Assembly (NCBI RefSeq): GCF_029714305.1
Contig: NZ_CP121647.1
Coordinates: forward strand, 248,001-312,000
DNA from: Bradyrhizobium sp. CB3481
GTDB taxonomy: Bacteria; Pseudomonadota; Alphaproteobacteria; Rhizobiales; Xanthobacteraceae
Reading direction: 5' to 3'
DNA: 64,000 nucleotides
The translations under genes were made by a program, and so were the position numbers. This document shows, one piece after another, positions 26,730-37,165 of the stretch. The notes below the pieces were generated by a model, which had not been told where the DNA came from, searched no databases, and saw only the letters and a program-made list of their open reading frames with translations. The stretch's first letter is position 1; every line of letters starts with the position of its first letter.

Positions 26730-26743
26730 TGACCTACAGGTCA
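26730..26743. promoter_or_regulatory. perfect palindrome TGACCT-AC-AGGTCA
   Basis: A 6-base-arm inverted repeat with a 2-base centre, about 255 bases upstream of the L,D-transpeptidase start and 143 bases past the acs stop. It may be a protein-binding site or a part of the adjoining repeat block. Confidence 0.35.
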
Positions 26744-26782
26744 TGGCCTGATTTGTCGCGGTCATTGGCGGAACGACAAAGA

Positions 26783-26814
26783 CGTCAATGCCCGGGACAA
26801 AGCCCGGGCATGAC
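26783..26814. repeat. hairpin repeat (CGTCA-TGCCCGGG type)
   Basis: TGCCCGGG (26789-26796) pairs with CCCGGGCA (26803-26810), with GTCA/TGAC outside. Because acs ends at 26886 on the minus strand, it may act as its terminator. A close relative follows the secreted Arg-rich gene at 41121-41155. Confidence 0.65.
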
Positions 26815-26885
26815 GGCAACGAAACGGGGCGATCGTGGACCCTACAACGCCGGATGCGCCTGCCTCGCCCGGCCGCGCGCCGACC

Positions 26886-28838
<1,953 letters not shown>

Positions 28839-29207
28839 GCTTCCCTCCCACTCATTGCGGCCCCATGTCGGCGGCCGCAAATCGTCCAGAATTGTTGCAG
28901 CGATTATGCGTCGCGGGGCGATACCCGGACAAGGCGGAACGTTTGCGACCTTGGTCGGTCAGCCGTTGACCGGCCTTGTCTGGGATCAAAGTCGCTAAAT
29001 TTTTAGGGAGCTTGGGCAGGGCCAAATCAACGTTATCGCCGGAATGGCTCCCATGAAAGGTATTTGGTAACCGTCAATGACGGAATCGGGACTCGCAAAA
29101 GGGGACGTTACCCCCTAAATGGCCTCCCCGGGGCTGACGGCCTCCCGGAACCAAGCCACAAGAAAAGGCATTACCGGCGAAACAGGCGGAGTAAGGCGAC
29201 AACGGTC
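28839..29207. other. 369-base divergent region between acs and topoisomerase IB
   Basis: It must contain both promoters. A near-palindrome at 28953-28975 (GGTCGGTCA, 4-base centre, TTGACCGGCC) is the clearest structure and could be an operator for acs. An open frame runs from a TTG at 29064 into the topoisomerase gene and encodes a basic, low-complexity stretch; I do not count it as coding. Confidence 0.45.
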
Positions 29208-30395
29208 ATGATGGATCAGCAGAATTTCGAGGCTACGCGGCCCGTTTCCGCCGATCCTGCCGTGGCACTGGCGCAAGCGCTTGGGCAACTGCCGAAGGAA
29301 CCGATCAAGGACCCTCGAAAAGCTATTGCGGCAAAGCCGCACATCGTCGCCAAGACTCCCCTAGGCAAGACCTCCGTCGAGGAACTGGCGCAAGAGCTCG
29401 GCCTCAAGCTCGGCGACCAGAACGGGCTGACGATCCGCCGCGTCAAGCGCGGCAAGGGCTATTCATTCCATCGCGCCAACGGCACGCAGATTCGTCATGC
29501 CGGCACCATCCGCCGCCTGCATTCGATGGCGGTGCCGCCGGCCTATCGCGACGTGCGCTACTCGGCCGATCCGACCTCGCACCTGCAGGCGGTCGGCATC
29601 GATGCCGCCGGGCGGCTGCAATATCGCTATCACGCCGATTGGGAAAAGGTCCGCGAGCACCGCAAGGCGCATCGCCTGGCCAAGCTGGTCGCGGCGCTGC
29701 CGAAGATCCGCCGCAAGGTTTCGGCGTTCCTGTCCGGCGACGAACCGACGCGCGAATTCGCGCTTTCGGCGGTGATCGAGCTGATCGCGCGCACCGCGAT
29801 CCGTCCGGGCAATGAATCCTACGCCCGCCTCAACGGCACCCGCGGCGCCACCACGATGCTGAAGTCCAACGTCACGCTGGAAGACGATTGCTTCGTCCTG
29901 ACCTTCAAGGCCAAGGGCGGTAAGGCCGTGCGCAAGGAATGCGACGCCGCAAAACTGGTGCGCGCCATCGGCATTTTGCGCACCGTGCCGGGCAAGCGCA
30001 TGTTCCAGTACTATGATCGTTCCGGCGTCGTGCGCGCCGCCTCGACCACGGCGGTAAATGCGTTCCTGCGCGAGATCGCCGGCATCAAGATTTCGCTGAA
30101 GGATTTTCGCACCCTGATGGCATCCGCCGTCGTGCTGGAATCGCTGTCGCGGATTTCCCCGGCGGCGAGCGCCCGCGGCCGTAAGAAGCAGGTGCTGGAC
30201 GCCGTGCGCGCCGCGGCCGATGAGCTGTCGAACACGCCGGCGATCTGCCGCAAGAGCTACGTCCACGACACCATCGTCACCGCCTTCGAGGACGGTATCC
30301 TTGAGCGCTTCGCCGCGACGATGAAGGGTTACCGCACGCAAGCCAAGCGCGAGGCGCTGTTGGCGCAGGTGGTGACCGCGGCCGCGGCGGCGTGA
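29208..30395 (+). CDS. DNA topoisomerase IB (viral/bacterial type)
   Basis: A 395-residue enzyme of the poxvirus-like type IB family that relaxes supercoils by nicking one strand through a 3'-phosphotyrosine. Seen in order: GLTIRRVKRGKGYSFHRANG (N-terminal clamp), PPAYRDVRYSADPTSHLQA, the first catalytic Arg in IRPGNESY (Arg199), the beta-hairpin Lys in FKAKGGK, the second Arg in KDFRTLMAS (Arg301) and nucleophile Tyr351 in CRKSYVHD. The start is one of two adjacent ATGs (29208, 29211) after GGAGTAAGG. Common in alphaproteobacteria and in addition to topoisomerase I. Confidence 0.95.
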   Translation: MMDQQNFEATRPVSADPAVALAQALGQLPKEPIKDPRKAIAAKPHIVAKTPLGKTSVEELAQELGLKLGDQNGLTIRRVKRGKGYSFHRANGTQIRHAGTIRRLHSMAVPPAYRDVRYSADPTSHLQAVGIDAAGRLQYRYHADWEKVREHRKAHRLAKLVAALPKIRRKVSAFLSGDEPTREFALSAVIELIARTAIRPGNESYARLNGTRGATTMLKSNVTLEDDCFVLTFKAKGGKAVRKECDAAKLVRAIGILRTVPGKRMFQYYDRSGVVRAASTTAVNAFLREIAGIKISLKDFRTLMASAVVLESLSRISPAASARGRKKQVLDAVRAAADELSNTPAICRKSYVHDTIVTAFEDGILERFAATMKGYRTQAKREALLAQVVTAAAAA

Positions 30396-30404
30396 CGCAC
30401 TGCG

Positions 30405-30489
30405 TAGGGTGGGCTGAGCGAAGCGAGCTCACCCTCTCTCGACATCGGAAGTCCGAATGGTGGGCACGCTGCGCTTAGCCCACCCTACC
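30405..30489. repeat. palindromic repeat (GTAGGGTGGGCTGAGCG arms)
   Basis: Arms of 17 bases (30405-30421 and 30473-30489) match with one mismatch; a second nested symmetry lies in the AGCTCACC...GGTGGGC part. It sits between the convergent topoisomerase and EVE genes and may terminate both. It resembles 331-414. Confidence 0.75.
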
Positions 30490-30509
30490 GCACTGTCTGA
30501 CGCTGCTAG

Positions 30510-30923
30510 CTACATCCCGCCCATCTTGCAGACCAGCTTCCATTCATCCGCCGTCACCGGCTGCACCGACAGGCGCGAGTATTTCACCAGCGCCATATCC
30601 GCCAGCTTCTTATCGGCCTTGATCGCGGCCATCGTCACCGGCGTCTTCAACGGTTTGTCCGCCTTGATGTCGACGCAGACGAATTTGCCGGTCTTGTCGG
30701 TCGGATCGGGATAGGCCTCCTTGATGACTTCCGCGATGCCGACGATCTCCTTGCCCTCGTTGGAATGATAGAAGAAGGCCTTGTCGCCCTTCTTCATGTT
30801 CACGAGGTTTTGCCGGGCGGTGAAGTTGCGCACGCCGGTCCAGGCTTCGCCCTTGGCGCCCTTCGCGACCTGCTGGTCCCAGGACCAGGCCGACGGTTCG
30901 GATTTCACCAGCCAGTACGCCAT
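30510..30923 (-). CDS. EVE-domain protein
   Basis: A 137-residue protein made of one EVE domain: MAYWLVKSEPSAWSWDQ at the N-terminus, WTGVRNFTARQNLVNMKKGD, AFFYHSNEGKEIVGIAEVI and the final KYSRLSVQPVTADEW. EVE domains share the PUA/YTH-type pocket that binds modified bases in DNA or RNA. Two ATGs compete (30929 and 30923); GGAGGA directly touches the first but is six bases from the second, so 30923 is chosen. It starts two bases after the gpsA stop and is translationally coupled to it; with tsaD it forms the operon tsaD-gpsA-EVE. Confidence 0.93.
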   Translation of the reverse strand: MAYWLVKSEPSAWSWDQQVAKGAKGEAWTGVRNFTARQNLVNMKKGDKAFFYHSNEGKEIVGIAEVIKEAYPDPTDKTGKFVCVDIKADKPLKTPVTMAAIKADKKLADMALVKYSRLSVQPVTADEWKLVCKMGGM

Positions 30924-30925
30924 CG

Positions 30926-31906
30926 TCATTCCTCCGCCTTGAACGGCCGCGTCATCAGGCCCTCGATCGCGGCGTCGATCGTGATCTTGCCGCTCAATAT
31001 CGCCGCGACCGCCTTTGATACCGGCATATCGACATTTTGCGAAGCTGCCAGTTCGATCAGGACCGGCGCGGTGAATTCGCCCTCGGCGAGCTTGGCGCGG
31101 TTCGGCGCCTCGCCGCGGCCGAGCGCAATGCCGAAGGCGAAATTGCGCGATTGGGGACTGGCGCAGCTCAGAACGAGATCGCCGAGACCCGACAGGCCGA
31201 CCAGCGTTTCGGTGCGCGCGCCGCAGGCCCGGCCGAGGCGTGCCAGTTCGCTGAAGCCGCGCGTCGTCAGCGCTGCCAGTGCGGAGGCACCGAGCTGGCG
31301 GCCGACGACGATGCCGGCGGCGATCGCCAAGACGTTCTTGGCCGCGCCGCCGATCTCGACGCCGCGCACATCGGTGGTGTGATAGGGCCGGAACGTGGCC
31401 GAGCCCAGCGCCTGCACCAGGTCTGCTGCCAGTCCTTCATCCTTTGCGGCAAGCGTCACGGCGGTCGGCAGGCCACGTGCGACGTCGTCAGCGAAATTCG
31501 GCCCGGACAGGATGGCAGCAATCGCACTCGGCATCGTCTCGGCGATCACCTCGGTCATGAATTTGTGCGTGCCACGCTCGATGCCTTTGGCGCAGGCAAC
31601 CACGGACGTCGAAGGCTTTATGAGCTGGGCAAGCGCAGTGGCGGCATCGCGCAAATGTTGTGCAGGTGTCGCCAGCAGGATGATATCCGCGCGCGCGGCC
31701 TCGGCCATGTCCGCGGTGACGCCAATGCTGGCATCGAGGCTGATGCCGGGAAGTTTTGGATTTTGCCGCGTCGCCCTGATCTGCGCGGCGGCCTCGGTGC
31801 TGCGCGCATAGAGCGTGACCTTGCGGCCGGCGCGGGTGGCGGCGCAGGCGAGCGCGGTGCCATACGCGCCGGCCCCGATCACTGCGACAGTGTTGAAAGA
31901 TGCCAC
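30926..31906 (-). CDS. gpsA: glycerol-3-phosphate dehydrogenase [NAD(P)+]
   Basis: A 326-residue cytoplasmic enzyme that makes sn-glycerol-3-phosphate for phospholipid synthesis. The N-terminal Rossmann motif is [14 protein letters not shown], followed by [31 protein letters not shown], the catalytic Lys in [14 protein letters not shown] and the [20 protein letters not shown] core. I use the GTG start at 31904-31906 ([13 protein letters not shown]), one base past the tsaD stop, with CGGGA seven bases upstream; an ATG at 31960 would add 18 basic residues and overlap tsaD by 53 bases. The Gly-Trp/Gly-Tyr position in the motif varies between species. Confidence 0.95.
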   Translation of the reverse strand: MASFNTVAVIGAGAYGTALACAATRAGRKVTLYARSTEAAAQIRATRQNPKLPGISLDASIGVTADMAEAARADIILLATPAQHLRDAATALAQLIKPSTSVVACAKGIERGTHKFMTEVIAETMPSAIAAILSGPNFADDVARGLPTAVTLAAKDEGLAADLVQALGSATFRPYHTTDVRGVEIGGAAKNVLAIAAGIVVGRQLGASALAALTTRGFSELARLGRACGARTETLVGLSGLGDLVLSCASPQSRNFAFGIALGRGEAPNRAKLAEGEFTAPVLIELAASQNVDMPVSKAVAAILSGKITIDAAIEGLMTRPFKAEE

Positions 31907-31907
31907 G

Positions 31908-32981
31908 TCAGAATCCCGCACGCGTTTTGGCGTAACCAGCCGGCGCCTTGGCGTTGGCATCGAGCAGCCAGCGCGCCCGCGGCGGTGCGTCCATCGTATC
32001 GGTGAGGCCGAGCGCCATCCGCTCCGCGCCGGCCCAGGCGATCATCGCGCCGTTGTCGGTGCAGAGTGCGGGCGGCGGAATGATCAGCGTGGTCTGCGCC
32101 TTCGCGGCAACCTCCTGCAGCGCGCCGCGGATGGCGTGGTTGGCGGCGACGCCGCCGGCGGCGACCAGCGCGCGCGGCGGGCCGAACCGTTCGTGAAATA
32201 ATCTTAAACCGACGCTCAGGCGGTCCGCGGTCGATTCCAGCACCGCGGCCTGGAAGCTGGCGCAGAGATCGCTGACATCCTGCGGCTCCAGCGGCATCAT
32301 GCGGCTGGCCTCGTTGCGCACCGCGGTCTTCAGCCCCGACAAGGAGAAATTCGCATCGGGGCGCCCGAGCATCGGCCGCGGAAAGGCAAAACGCCTGGGA
32401 TCGCCGCTGCCGGCGGCGCGCTCGACCTCCGGTCCGCCCGGATAGGGCAGCGAAAGCATTTTGGCGACCTTGTCGAAGGCTTCGCCCATCGCGTCGTCGA
32501 CCGTGGTGCCGAGCCGGACATATTCACCCACGCCGACAACGGCAACGATCTGGGTGTGGCCGCCGGAAGCCAGGAACAGGCAATAGGGAAAGGCGAGCGC
32601 GCAAGTGAGCCGCGGTGTCAGCGCATGAGCCTCGAGATGGTTGACCGCGATCAGCGGCGTATCGTGCACCATCGCAATGGCCTTGGCCGTAGTGAGGCCG
32701 ACGATGACGCCGCCGATCAGGCCGGGGCCGGCGGCGGCCGCCACCGCCGACAATTCTGCGAAGCCGACATCAGCGTCCTTCATCGCCCGGCCGACGATGC
32801 CGTCGAGCAGGTCGACATGGGCGCGCGCGGCAATCTCCGGCACCACGCCGCCGAATCGGGCGTGTTCCGTCGTCTGCGAGCGCACGATATTCGACAAAAT
32901 TCTTCCGCTGCCGTCGGGCAGGCGCCGGACCACCGCGGCTGCGGTTTCATCGCAGGTGGTCTCGATACCCAGCACCAGCAT
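31908..32981 (-). CDS. tsaD: tRNA N6-adenosine threonylcarbamoyltransferase
   Basis: A 357-residue protein of the Kae1/TsaD family that, with TsaB and TsaE, makes t6A37 in tRNAs reading ANN codons. Motifs: [30 protein letters not shown], the metal-binding HLEAH ([12 protein letters not shown]), [34 protein letters not shown] and the C-terminal [12 protein letters not shown]. The ATG at 32979-32981 gives the usual N-terminus; a TTG 16 codons upstream is less likely. It starts a tsaD-gpsA-EVE operon and is divergent from hemD. Confidence 0.97.
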   Translation of the reverse strand: MLVLGIETTCDETAAAVVRRLPDGSGRILSNIVRSQTTEHARFGGVVPEIAARAHVDLLDGIVGRAMKDADVGFAELSAVAAAAGPGLIGGVIVGLTTAKAIAMVHDTPLIAVNHLEAHALTPRLTCALAFPYCLFLASGGHTQIVAVVGVGEYVRLGTTVDDAMGEAFDKVAKMLSLPYPGGPEVERAAGSGDPRRFAFPRPMLGRPDANFSLSGLKTAVRNEASRMMPLEPQDVSDLCASFQAAVLESTADRLSVGLRLFHERFGPPRALVAAGGVAANHAIRGALQEVAAKAQTTLIIPPPALCTDNGAMIAWAGAERMALGLTDTMDAPPRARWLLDANAKAPAGYAKTRAGF

Positions 32982-33105
32982 CGGCTTTTCGTTACTCAAT
33001 TTCAGCCCTTGCGCGATCGGCAAAAACAACGTTTCGGTAACCGCGTAGCACTACGAGGTCGCAAGGTGCAATCGGGCCGAAATGGTTTTGGCGGAGATCT
33101 GACAT

Positions 33106-33861
33106 ATGGCCGTCCTCGTCACGCGACCAAGCCCGGACGATGATACGACCGCCAGCGCCCTGCGCGCGCGGGGCTTTGAGGTATTGTGCGCGCCGATGCT
33201 GCGGTTCGAAGCCATCCCGTTCCAGGACGACGCGGAGGCAAATTATGGCGCCGTCCTCGTCACCAGCGCCAACGCGCTACGCGCCGCAGCTCCGCAACTC
33301 GGGAACAGCCGGCTTCTCAGGCTGCCCCTGTTTGCGGTTGGAGAACACACCGCCGCCGCCGCGCGCGATGCCGGTTTCAGTGAGGTGATCGTCTCAAAGG
33401 GAGACGCCGGCGCGTTGCGTGAGCTGGTGCTGGCGGCTGCGAAATCGAAACAGCTCAAGAAGGCGAACCCGCTGCTGTACCTCGCAGGCGCCGATCTTGC
33501 GCGCGACCTTGCCAGTGAACTCGGCGACAAGGGATTTACCGTGGCGACGCGCACCACTTACCGGATGGTGCCGGCCCCGAGCCTGCCACGGGAGATATGT
33601 GACGCCTTTGTGGCTGATAGGATCGAGGCAGTGCTGCATTATTCACGGCGTAGCGCGCGGGCCTTTCTGGAGGCGGCGCGCGCCGGCGGCGTCGAAATCT
33701 CGGCGCTGGCGCTGCCGCAATGCTGCATCTCGGCGGCGGTCGCCGCAGTGTTGCGGGAGGCCGGCGCCAGCCAGGTTACGGCGGCGGAGTCGGCGGATGA
33801 AAATGCCCTGTTCGAGGCGCTGCAGCGGGCGCTGCAACGGCGAATTCGCACTAATCTTTAA
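33106..33861 (+). CDS. hemD: uroporphyrinogen-III synthase
   Basis: A 251-residue HemD. The fold is low in conserved residues, but N-terminal AVLVTRPSPDDDTTASALRA, VLVTSANALRAA, the GEHTAAAARDAGF block and the mid-region LYLAGADLARDLASEL are typical. It closes the linear hydroxymethylbilane to uroporphyrinogen III with inversion of ring D. GGAGATCTGAC precedes the ATG. It is divergent from tsaD, 124 bases away, and followed by the mic60 homologue and hemY in the same direction. The hydroxymethylbilane synthase gene hemC is not present in this window. Confidence 0.9.
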   Translation: MAVLVTRPSPDDDTTASALRARGFEVLCAPMLRFEAIPFQDDAEANYGAVLVTSANALRAAAPQLGNSRLLRLPLFAVGEHTAAAARDAGFSEVIVSKGDAGALRELVLAAAKSKQLKKANPLLYLAGADLARDLASELGDKGFTVATRTTYRMVPAPSLPREICDAFVADRIEAVLHYSRRSARAFLEAARAGGVEISALALPQCCISAAVAAVLREAGASQVTAAESADENALFEALQRALQRRIRTNL

Positions 33862-33869
33862 GTCTAGCA

Positions 33870-33917
33870 GTGTCTTATCGGAAAACCGGTGCCGCCGCGG
33901 CCACTTCATGCTCTAAC
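33870..33917. repeat. mosaic intergenic repeat between hemD and mic60 homologue
   Basis: Carries TCTTATCGGAAAACCGGT and ACTTCATGCTCTA, the same blocks as 2408-2475. It occupies most of the 109-base gap inside the heme operon. Confidence 0.6.
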
Positions 33918-33970
33918 ACGTCCCGATTCTGCTAAGTTCCGGCATCTAACCGTTCAAGGGAACCGCTGCG

Positions 33971-35185
33971 ATGGTCGACAACAGGCCCGAAGACACTCAA
34001 TCGCCGCCCGATTCTGGCCGCCCGAAGCGCGAGCCGCCGACCATCGACCTCGAAGCGGTGTCGAGCGAGACCAAGCGCGTGGTTGAGGCCTCGTCCGACC
34101 CGGCGGACGAGGCTGCCCCGGAGACGATGGCCGAGCCGGCGCCCGAAGCCGCCGCGCCCGCCGCTGCGCCGCCGGTATCGGAGCCGCCGTCGCGGCCGGC
34201 TTCGCCTTGGGTCGTCGCGCCGGTGTCCGGCGCAGTTGCGGCTGCGCTAGTGATCGGCGTCGGCTGGATGCTGGGCTGGCCCGCGATCCAGCCCGTCACC
34301 GTGCCGCCGGCCGCGCAGCAGAATGCCGCCGCCATCGATGGCCTGACCGCGCGTGTCGCCGGCCTCGAGGCCAAGGCGGGCAAGGTCGTTGCCGATCCGC
34401 GCACCGAGGCGCTGGAAAAATCGCTGGCGACGCTGCGCGGCGAACTCGCGACGACGCGTGCGCAAGGTGACAAGCTGGCGGCCACGCTGAACGAGGTGCG
34501 GTCCGCGCCGCGTGCTGATGGCGCCGTATCGCCGGATCTCACCGCGTTTGCGGAGCGCCTTGGAAAAATCGAGAACCAGATGCGCGCGCAAAGCGCCGAG
34601 ATCGCGCAGCAAGGCAGCAAGCTCGCCAACACGCAAAGTGCCGATGCCAAGGCTGCGAGCGATATGCCGTGGCGGCGCGTGCTGGCCGCGGCGCTGCTCG
34701 ACGTGCTGGTGCGGGTCGGCGATCCCTACCCTGTCGCGCTTGCGACGGCAAAATCGCTGGCACCGAATCCGGATGCGCTGAAGCCACTCGAACCATTTGC
34801 CGAGAAGGGCGTGCCGAACGCGAACAGGCTGAGCACGGAGCTCTTGGCCCTGGTCCCGAAGCTGACGCCGGCGCAGCAGCAGGCCGCCGCCACGACCGGC
34901 ACCGGCATTGTCGATCGCCTGCAGGCGGGCGCGGCCAAGCTCGTCAAGATCGAGCGCACCGATACTGCCGGCACCGACCGCGGCGCCGTGGTGGCGCGGA
35001 TCACCGCGGCGGCGCTGCGCAATGATTTCAACGAGGCACGGCGCGAATTGAAGACGCTTTCACCGGAAGATCGCGCGCCGGTGCAAAGCTGGCTCGATCG
35101 GGCCGATGCGCGCGACGCGGCGCTGGCTGCTTCCCGTCAGTTTGCGAGCGAGGCCATGGCCGTGCTCGCCAAACCGTCGGAATAG
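33971..35185 (+). CDS. Mic60/mitofilin homologue (COG4223 type) of the heme operon
   Basis: A 404-residue protein: an Ala/Pro/Glu-rich cytoplasmic N-terminus (1-78), one transmembrane helix (about 79-102, WVVAPVSGAVAAALVIGVGW), a coiled-coil region (about 120-205) and a C-terminal mitofilin-like helical domain (about 220-400, including SDMPWRRVLAAALLDVLVRVG and ARRELKTLSPEDRAPVQSWL). Alphaproteobacterial Mic60 is known to be encoded in heme-biosynthesis operons and shapes intracytoplasmic membranes. The predicted topology places the long C-terminus in the periplasm. AAGGGA is nine bases before the ATG. It is followed 25 bases on by hemY. Confidence 0.88.
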   Translation: MVDNRPEDTQSPPDSGRPKREPPTIDLEAVSSETKRVVEASSDPADEAAPETMAEPAPEAAAPAAAPPVSEPPSRPASPWVVAPVSGAVAAALVIGVGWMLGWPAIQPVTVPPAAQQNAAAIDGLTARVAGLEAKAGKVVADPRTEALEKSLATLRGELATTRAQGDKLAATLNEVRSAPRADGAVSPDLTAFAERLGKIENQMRAQSAEIAQQGSKLANTQSADAKAASDMPWRRVLAAALLDVLVRVGDPYPVALATAKSLAPNPDALKPLEPFAEKGVPNANRLSTELLALVPKLTPAQQQAAATTGTGIVDRLQAGAAKLVKIERTDTAGTDRGAVVARITAAALRNDFNEARRELKTLSPEDRAPVQSWLDRADARDAALAASRQFASEAMAVLAKPSE

Positions 35186-35210
35186 GAATTTTATTAACGC
35201 TGGGATTTCG

Positions 35211-36995
35211 ATGATCCGGATCATTCTTTTTCTGTTGTTGATCGCGCTCGGCGCAGCGGGCGCAGCCTGGATTGCCGAACAAACCGGCGATGTCGTGCTG
35301 TCGTGGGGCGGCTATCGCGTCCAGACCACGCTGCCGGTATTCGTGCTGGCGCTCGGCATCGTCATCGTCGTGGCGATGATGGTGTGGGCGATCGTGCGCG
35401 GCCTCTGGCGCACCCCGGCGCGCCTCCGCCGCAACCGGCGCGAGCGGCGCCTGGCGCGCGGCAGGCACGCGATCACGCAAGGGCTGCTCGCGATCGGCCA
35501 CGGCGATTCCTCTGCCGCCCGCTTCCACGCCGACGCCGCGCGAAAACACGCATCGCATGATCCGCTGGCCTTATTGCTGCACGCGCAATCGGCGCAGCTC
35601 GACGGCGACCGCGACGGCGCGCAGCGCGCCTTCCGCGCCATGGCCGAGCGTGAGGACACGCGGCTCCTCGGCCTGCGCGGCCTGTTCATCGAGGCGCAGC
35701 GCGCCGACGATCCGGTCGCGGCCGTGATGCTCGCCGAGGAGGCACTAAAACTGTCGCCGTCCTCGTCATGGGCCTCGCATGCGGTGCTCGGCTTCTGCTG
35801 CGCCAAGGGCGACTGGGCCGGCGCGCTGAAGATTCTCGACAACAATCAATCCGCCGGGCTGATCGACAAGGCGACTTATCGCCGGCAGCGTGGCGTGCTG
35901 CTGACGGCGCGGGCGCTCGAGCTCGAAAAGGTCGATCGCGACCTGGCGCGCGAGAGCGTGATGGAAGCGGTCAAGCTGGCGCCGACCTTGGTGCCGGCCG
36001 CGGCGCTCGCCAGCAAGTTCGAAAGCGAGGCGCATCAGGTGCGCCGCTCGATGCGCCTTGTCGAGACGGCATGGCTGGCGCAGCCGCATCCCGATCTCGC
36101 AGATGCCTACGCCCATGTGAAACTCGGCGATGCCGCGCGGCAGCGGCTGGTGCGTGTCGAGACGCTGGCGGCGAAAACGCCGGGCCATATCGAGGGCGCG
36201 CTGGCGATCGCGCGCGCCGCGATCGACGCCTCCGAATTCGCAAAGGCGCGTGCGGCACTGGAGCCTTTCATTGCCGCACCGACGCAGCGCGTCGCGCTTC
36301 TGATGGCCGAGCTCGAACGCACCGAGCACGGCGATAGCGGCCGTGCCCGCGCCTGGACCTTGCGAGCGGTGCGCGCAGCTCACGACCCGGCCTGGACCGC
36401 GGACGGCTATGTCAGCGATCGCTGGCGCCCGGTTTCCCCGGTTACGGGGCGGCTCGACGCGTTCCAGTGGCAGACGCCGGTGGCGGCGCTGCCGTCCGAC
36501 AAGGGACCTGCGATCGAATCCTCGCCGTTCGAGGAAGCCATGCTGGCGACCCCGCGCCGCGCCGTTGTGATCGCGCCGCCGGAACCCGTGAACGAACCGG
36601 CGGCCGAGCCTGCTCCGACCAAGCCGGAGTCGTCAGCCGCTCCGGCCGAGACGACGGCACCCGCCGCGCAGGACAACACGCCGCCCGCGGCGGTCGCTGC
36701 AGAGCCGGCCCCGGCCGAGGCCGCCCGTCCCGAACCTGTCGTGGAGCCAACGCCGCCCCCGCAAAAACCGGCCGAATCTGCCCCGCCGCAGCCGGCTCCC
36801 CTGTTCCGCTCGCGCAGGGACATTCCGAAAGCCGTCCCAGTGCCGATTCCGGCGGTAATCCCGCTGGTCCGCGCCCCCGACGATCCCGGGGTCGATGAGG
36901 ATGGCCCGCCGGACGAATTCGCGGAACAAATCGGCCCGCCCAAGGCCCAGGCCGGCGGCTGGCGCGGATTTTTGTCACGCTGGGGCGGCAGCTAG
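35211..36995 (+). CDS. hemY: HemY-type membrane-bound TPR protein
   Basis: A 594-residue protein with two N-terminal transmembrane helices (about residues 3-22 and 38-60), separated by the GDVVLSWGGYRVQTTLP loop, then HemY N-domain and TPR-type helices to about residue 400. The last ~190 residues are a Pro/Ala/Glu-rich, probably disordered tail with a short conserved-looking end (GWRGFLSRWGGS). HemY here is the proteobacterial 'HemY_N' protein, not protoporphyrinogen oxidase; it may organise heme synthesis at the membrane. The start at 35211 begins directly with the first helix. Confidence 0.87.
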   Translation: MIRIILFLLLIALGAAGAAWIAEQTGDVVLSWGGYRVQTTLPVFVLALGIVIVVAMMVWAIVRGLWRTPARLRRNRRERRLARGRHAITQGLLAIGHGDSSAARFHADAARKHASHDPLALLLHAQSAQLDGDRDGAQRAFRAMAEREDTRLLGLRGLFIEAQRADDPVAAVMLAEEALKLSPSSSWASHAVLGFCCAKGDWAGALKILDNNQSAGLIDKATYRRQRGVLLTARALELEKVDRDLARESVMEAVKLAPTLVPAAALASKFESEAHQVRRSMRLVETAWLAQPHPDLADAYAHVKLGDAARQRLVRVETLAAKTPGHIEGALAIARAAIDASEFAKARAALEPFIAAPTQRVALLMAELERTEHGDSGRARAWTLRAVRAAHDPAWTADGYVSDRWRPVSPVTGRLDAFQWQTPVAALPSDKGPAIESSPFEEAMLATPRRAVVIAPPEPVNEPAAEPAPTKPESSAAPAETTAPAAQDNTPPAAVAAEPAPAEAARPEPVVEPTPPPQKPAESAPPQPAPLFRSRRDIPKAVPVPIPAVIPLVRAPDDPGVDEDGPPDEFAEQIGPPKAQAGGWRGFLSRWGGS

Positions 36996-37016
36996 CGTTC
37001 CGCCGCAGCGATTATC

Positions 37017-37045
37017 TTGCCAATCGGGGCAAGCCCCGATATCAG
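37017..37045 (+). promoter_or_regulatory. candidate tRNA-Thr promoter with hairpin spacer
   Basis: TTGCCA (37017-37022), 17-base spacer, TATCAG (37040-37045). Almost the whole spacer is the perfect inverted repeat ATCGGGGC-AA-GCCCCGAT (37023-37040), which alternatively could be the terminator stem of hemY (no T-run follows). Confidence 0.35.
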
Positions 37046-37089
37046 GTGCAGGCGTTCGCGGGCTCACCCGGCGAGCGCCGCTTCGGTTC

Positions 37090-37165
37090 GCCGCAATAGC
37101 TCAGTTGGTAGAGCACGTCATTCGTAATGACGGGGTCACAGGTTCGAGTCCTGTTTGCGGCACCA
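37090..37165 (+). tRNA. tRNA-Thr (anticodon CGT), CCA encoded
   Basis: The acceptor stem is GCCGCAA with TTGCGGC, the D arm is AGCTCAGTTGGTAGAGC, the anticodon stem-loop is CGTCA-TTCGTAA-TGACG (anticodon CGT, codon ACG) and the T arm contains GGTTCGAGTCC. The discriminator is A and CCA follows. All invariant positions are present. Confidence 0.98.

Larger units (their letters stand above)
26476..26885. other. 410-base intergenic region between L,D-transpeptidase and acs
   Basis: It contains the upstream region of the transpeptidase gene, an A+T-richer stretch around 26630-26700, a perfect palindrome at 26730-26743, TTGTCG/CGACAA arms around 26752-26778 and a hairpin repeat at 26783-26814. 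I see no convincing gene; a minus-strand frame at 26526-26819 has no ribosome binding site and crosses the repeat. Confidence 0.5.

Noticed and set aside
29064..29207. N-terminal extension of topoisomerase IB from a TTG
   Set aside because: No ribosome binding site at the TTG; the two ATGs at 29208/29211 follow a good one (GGAGTAAGG) and match the expected domain start.
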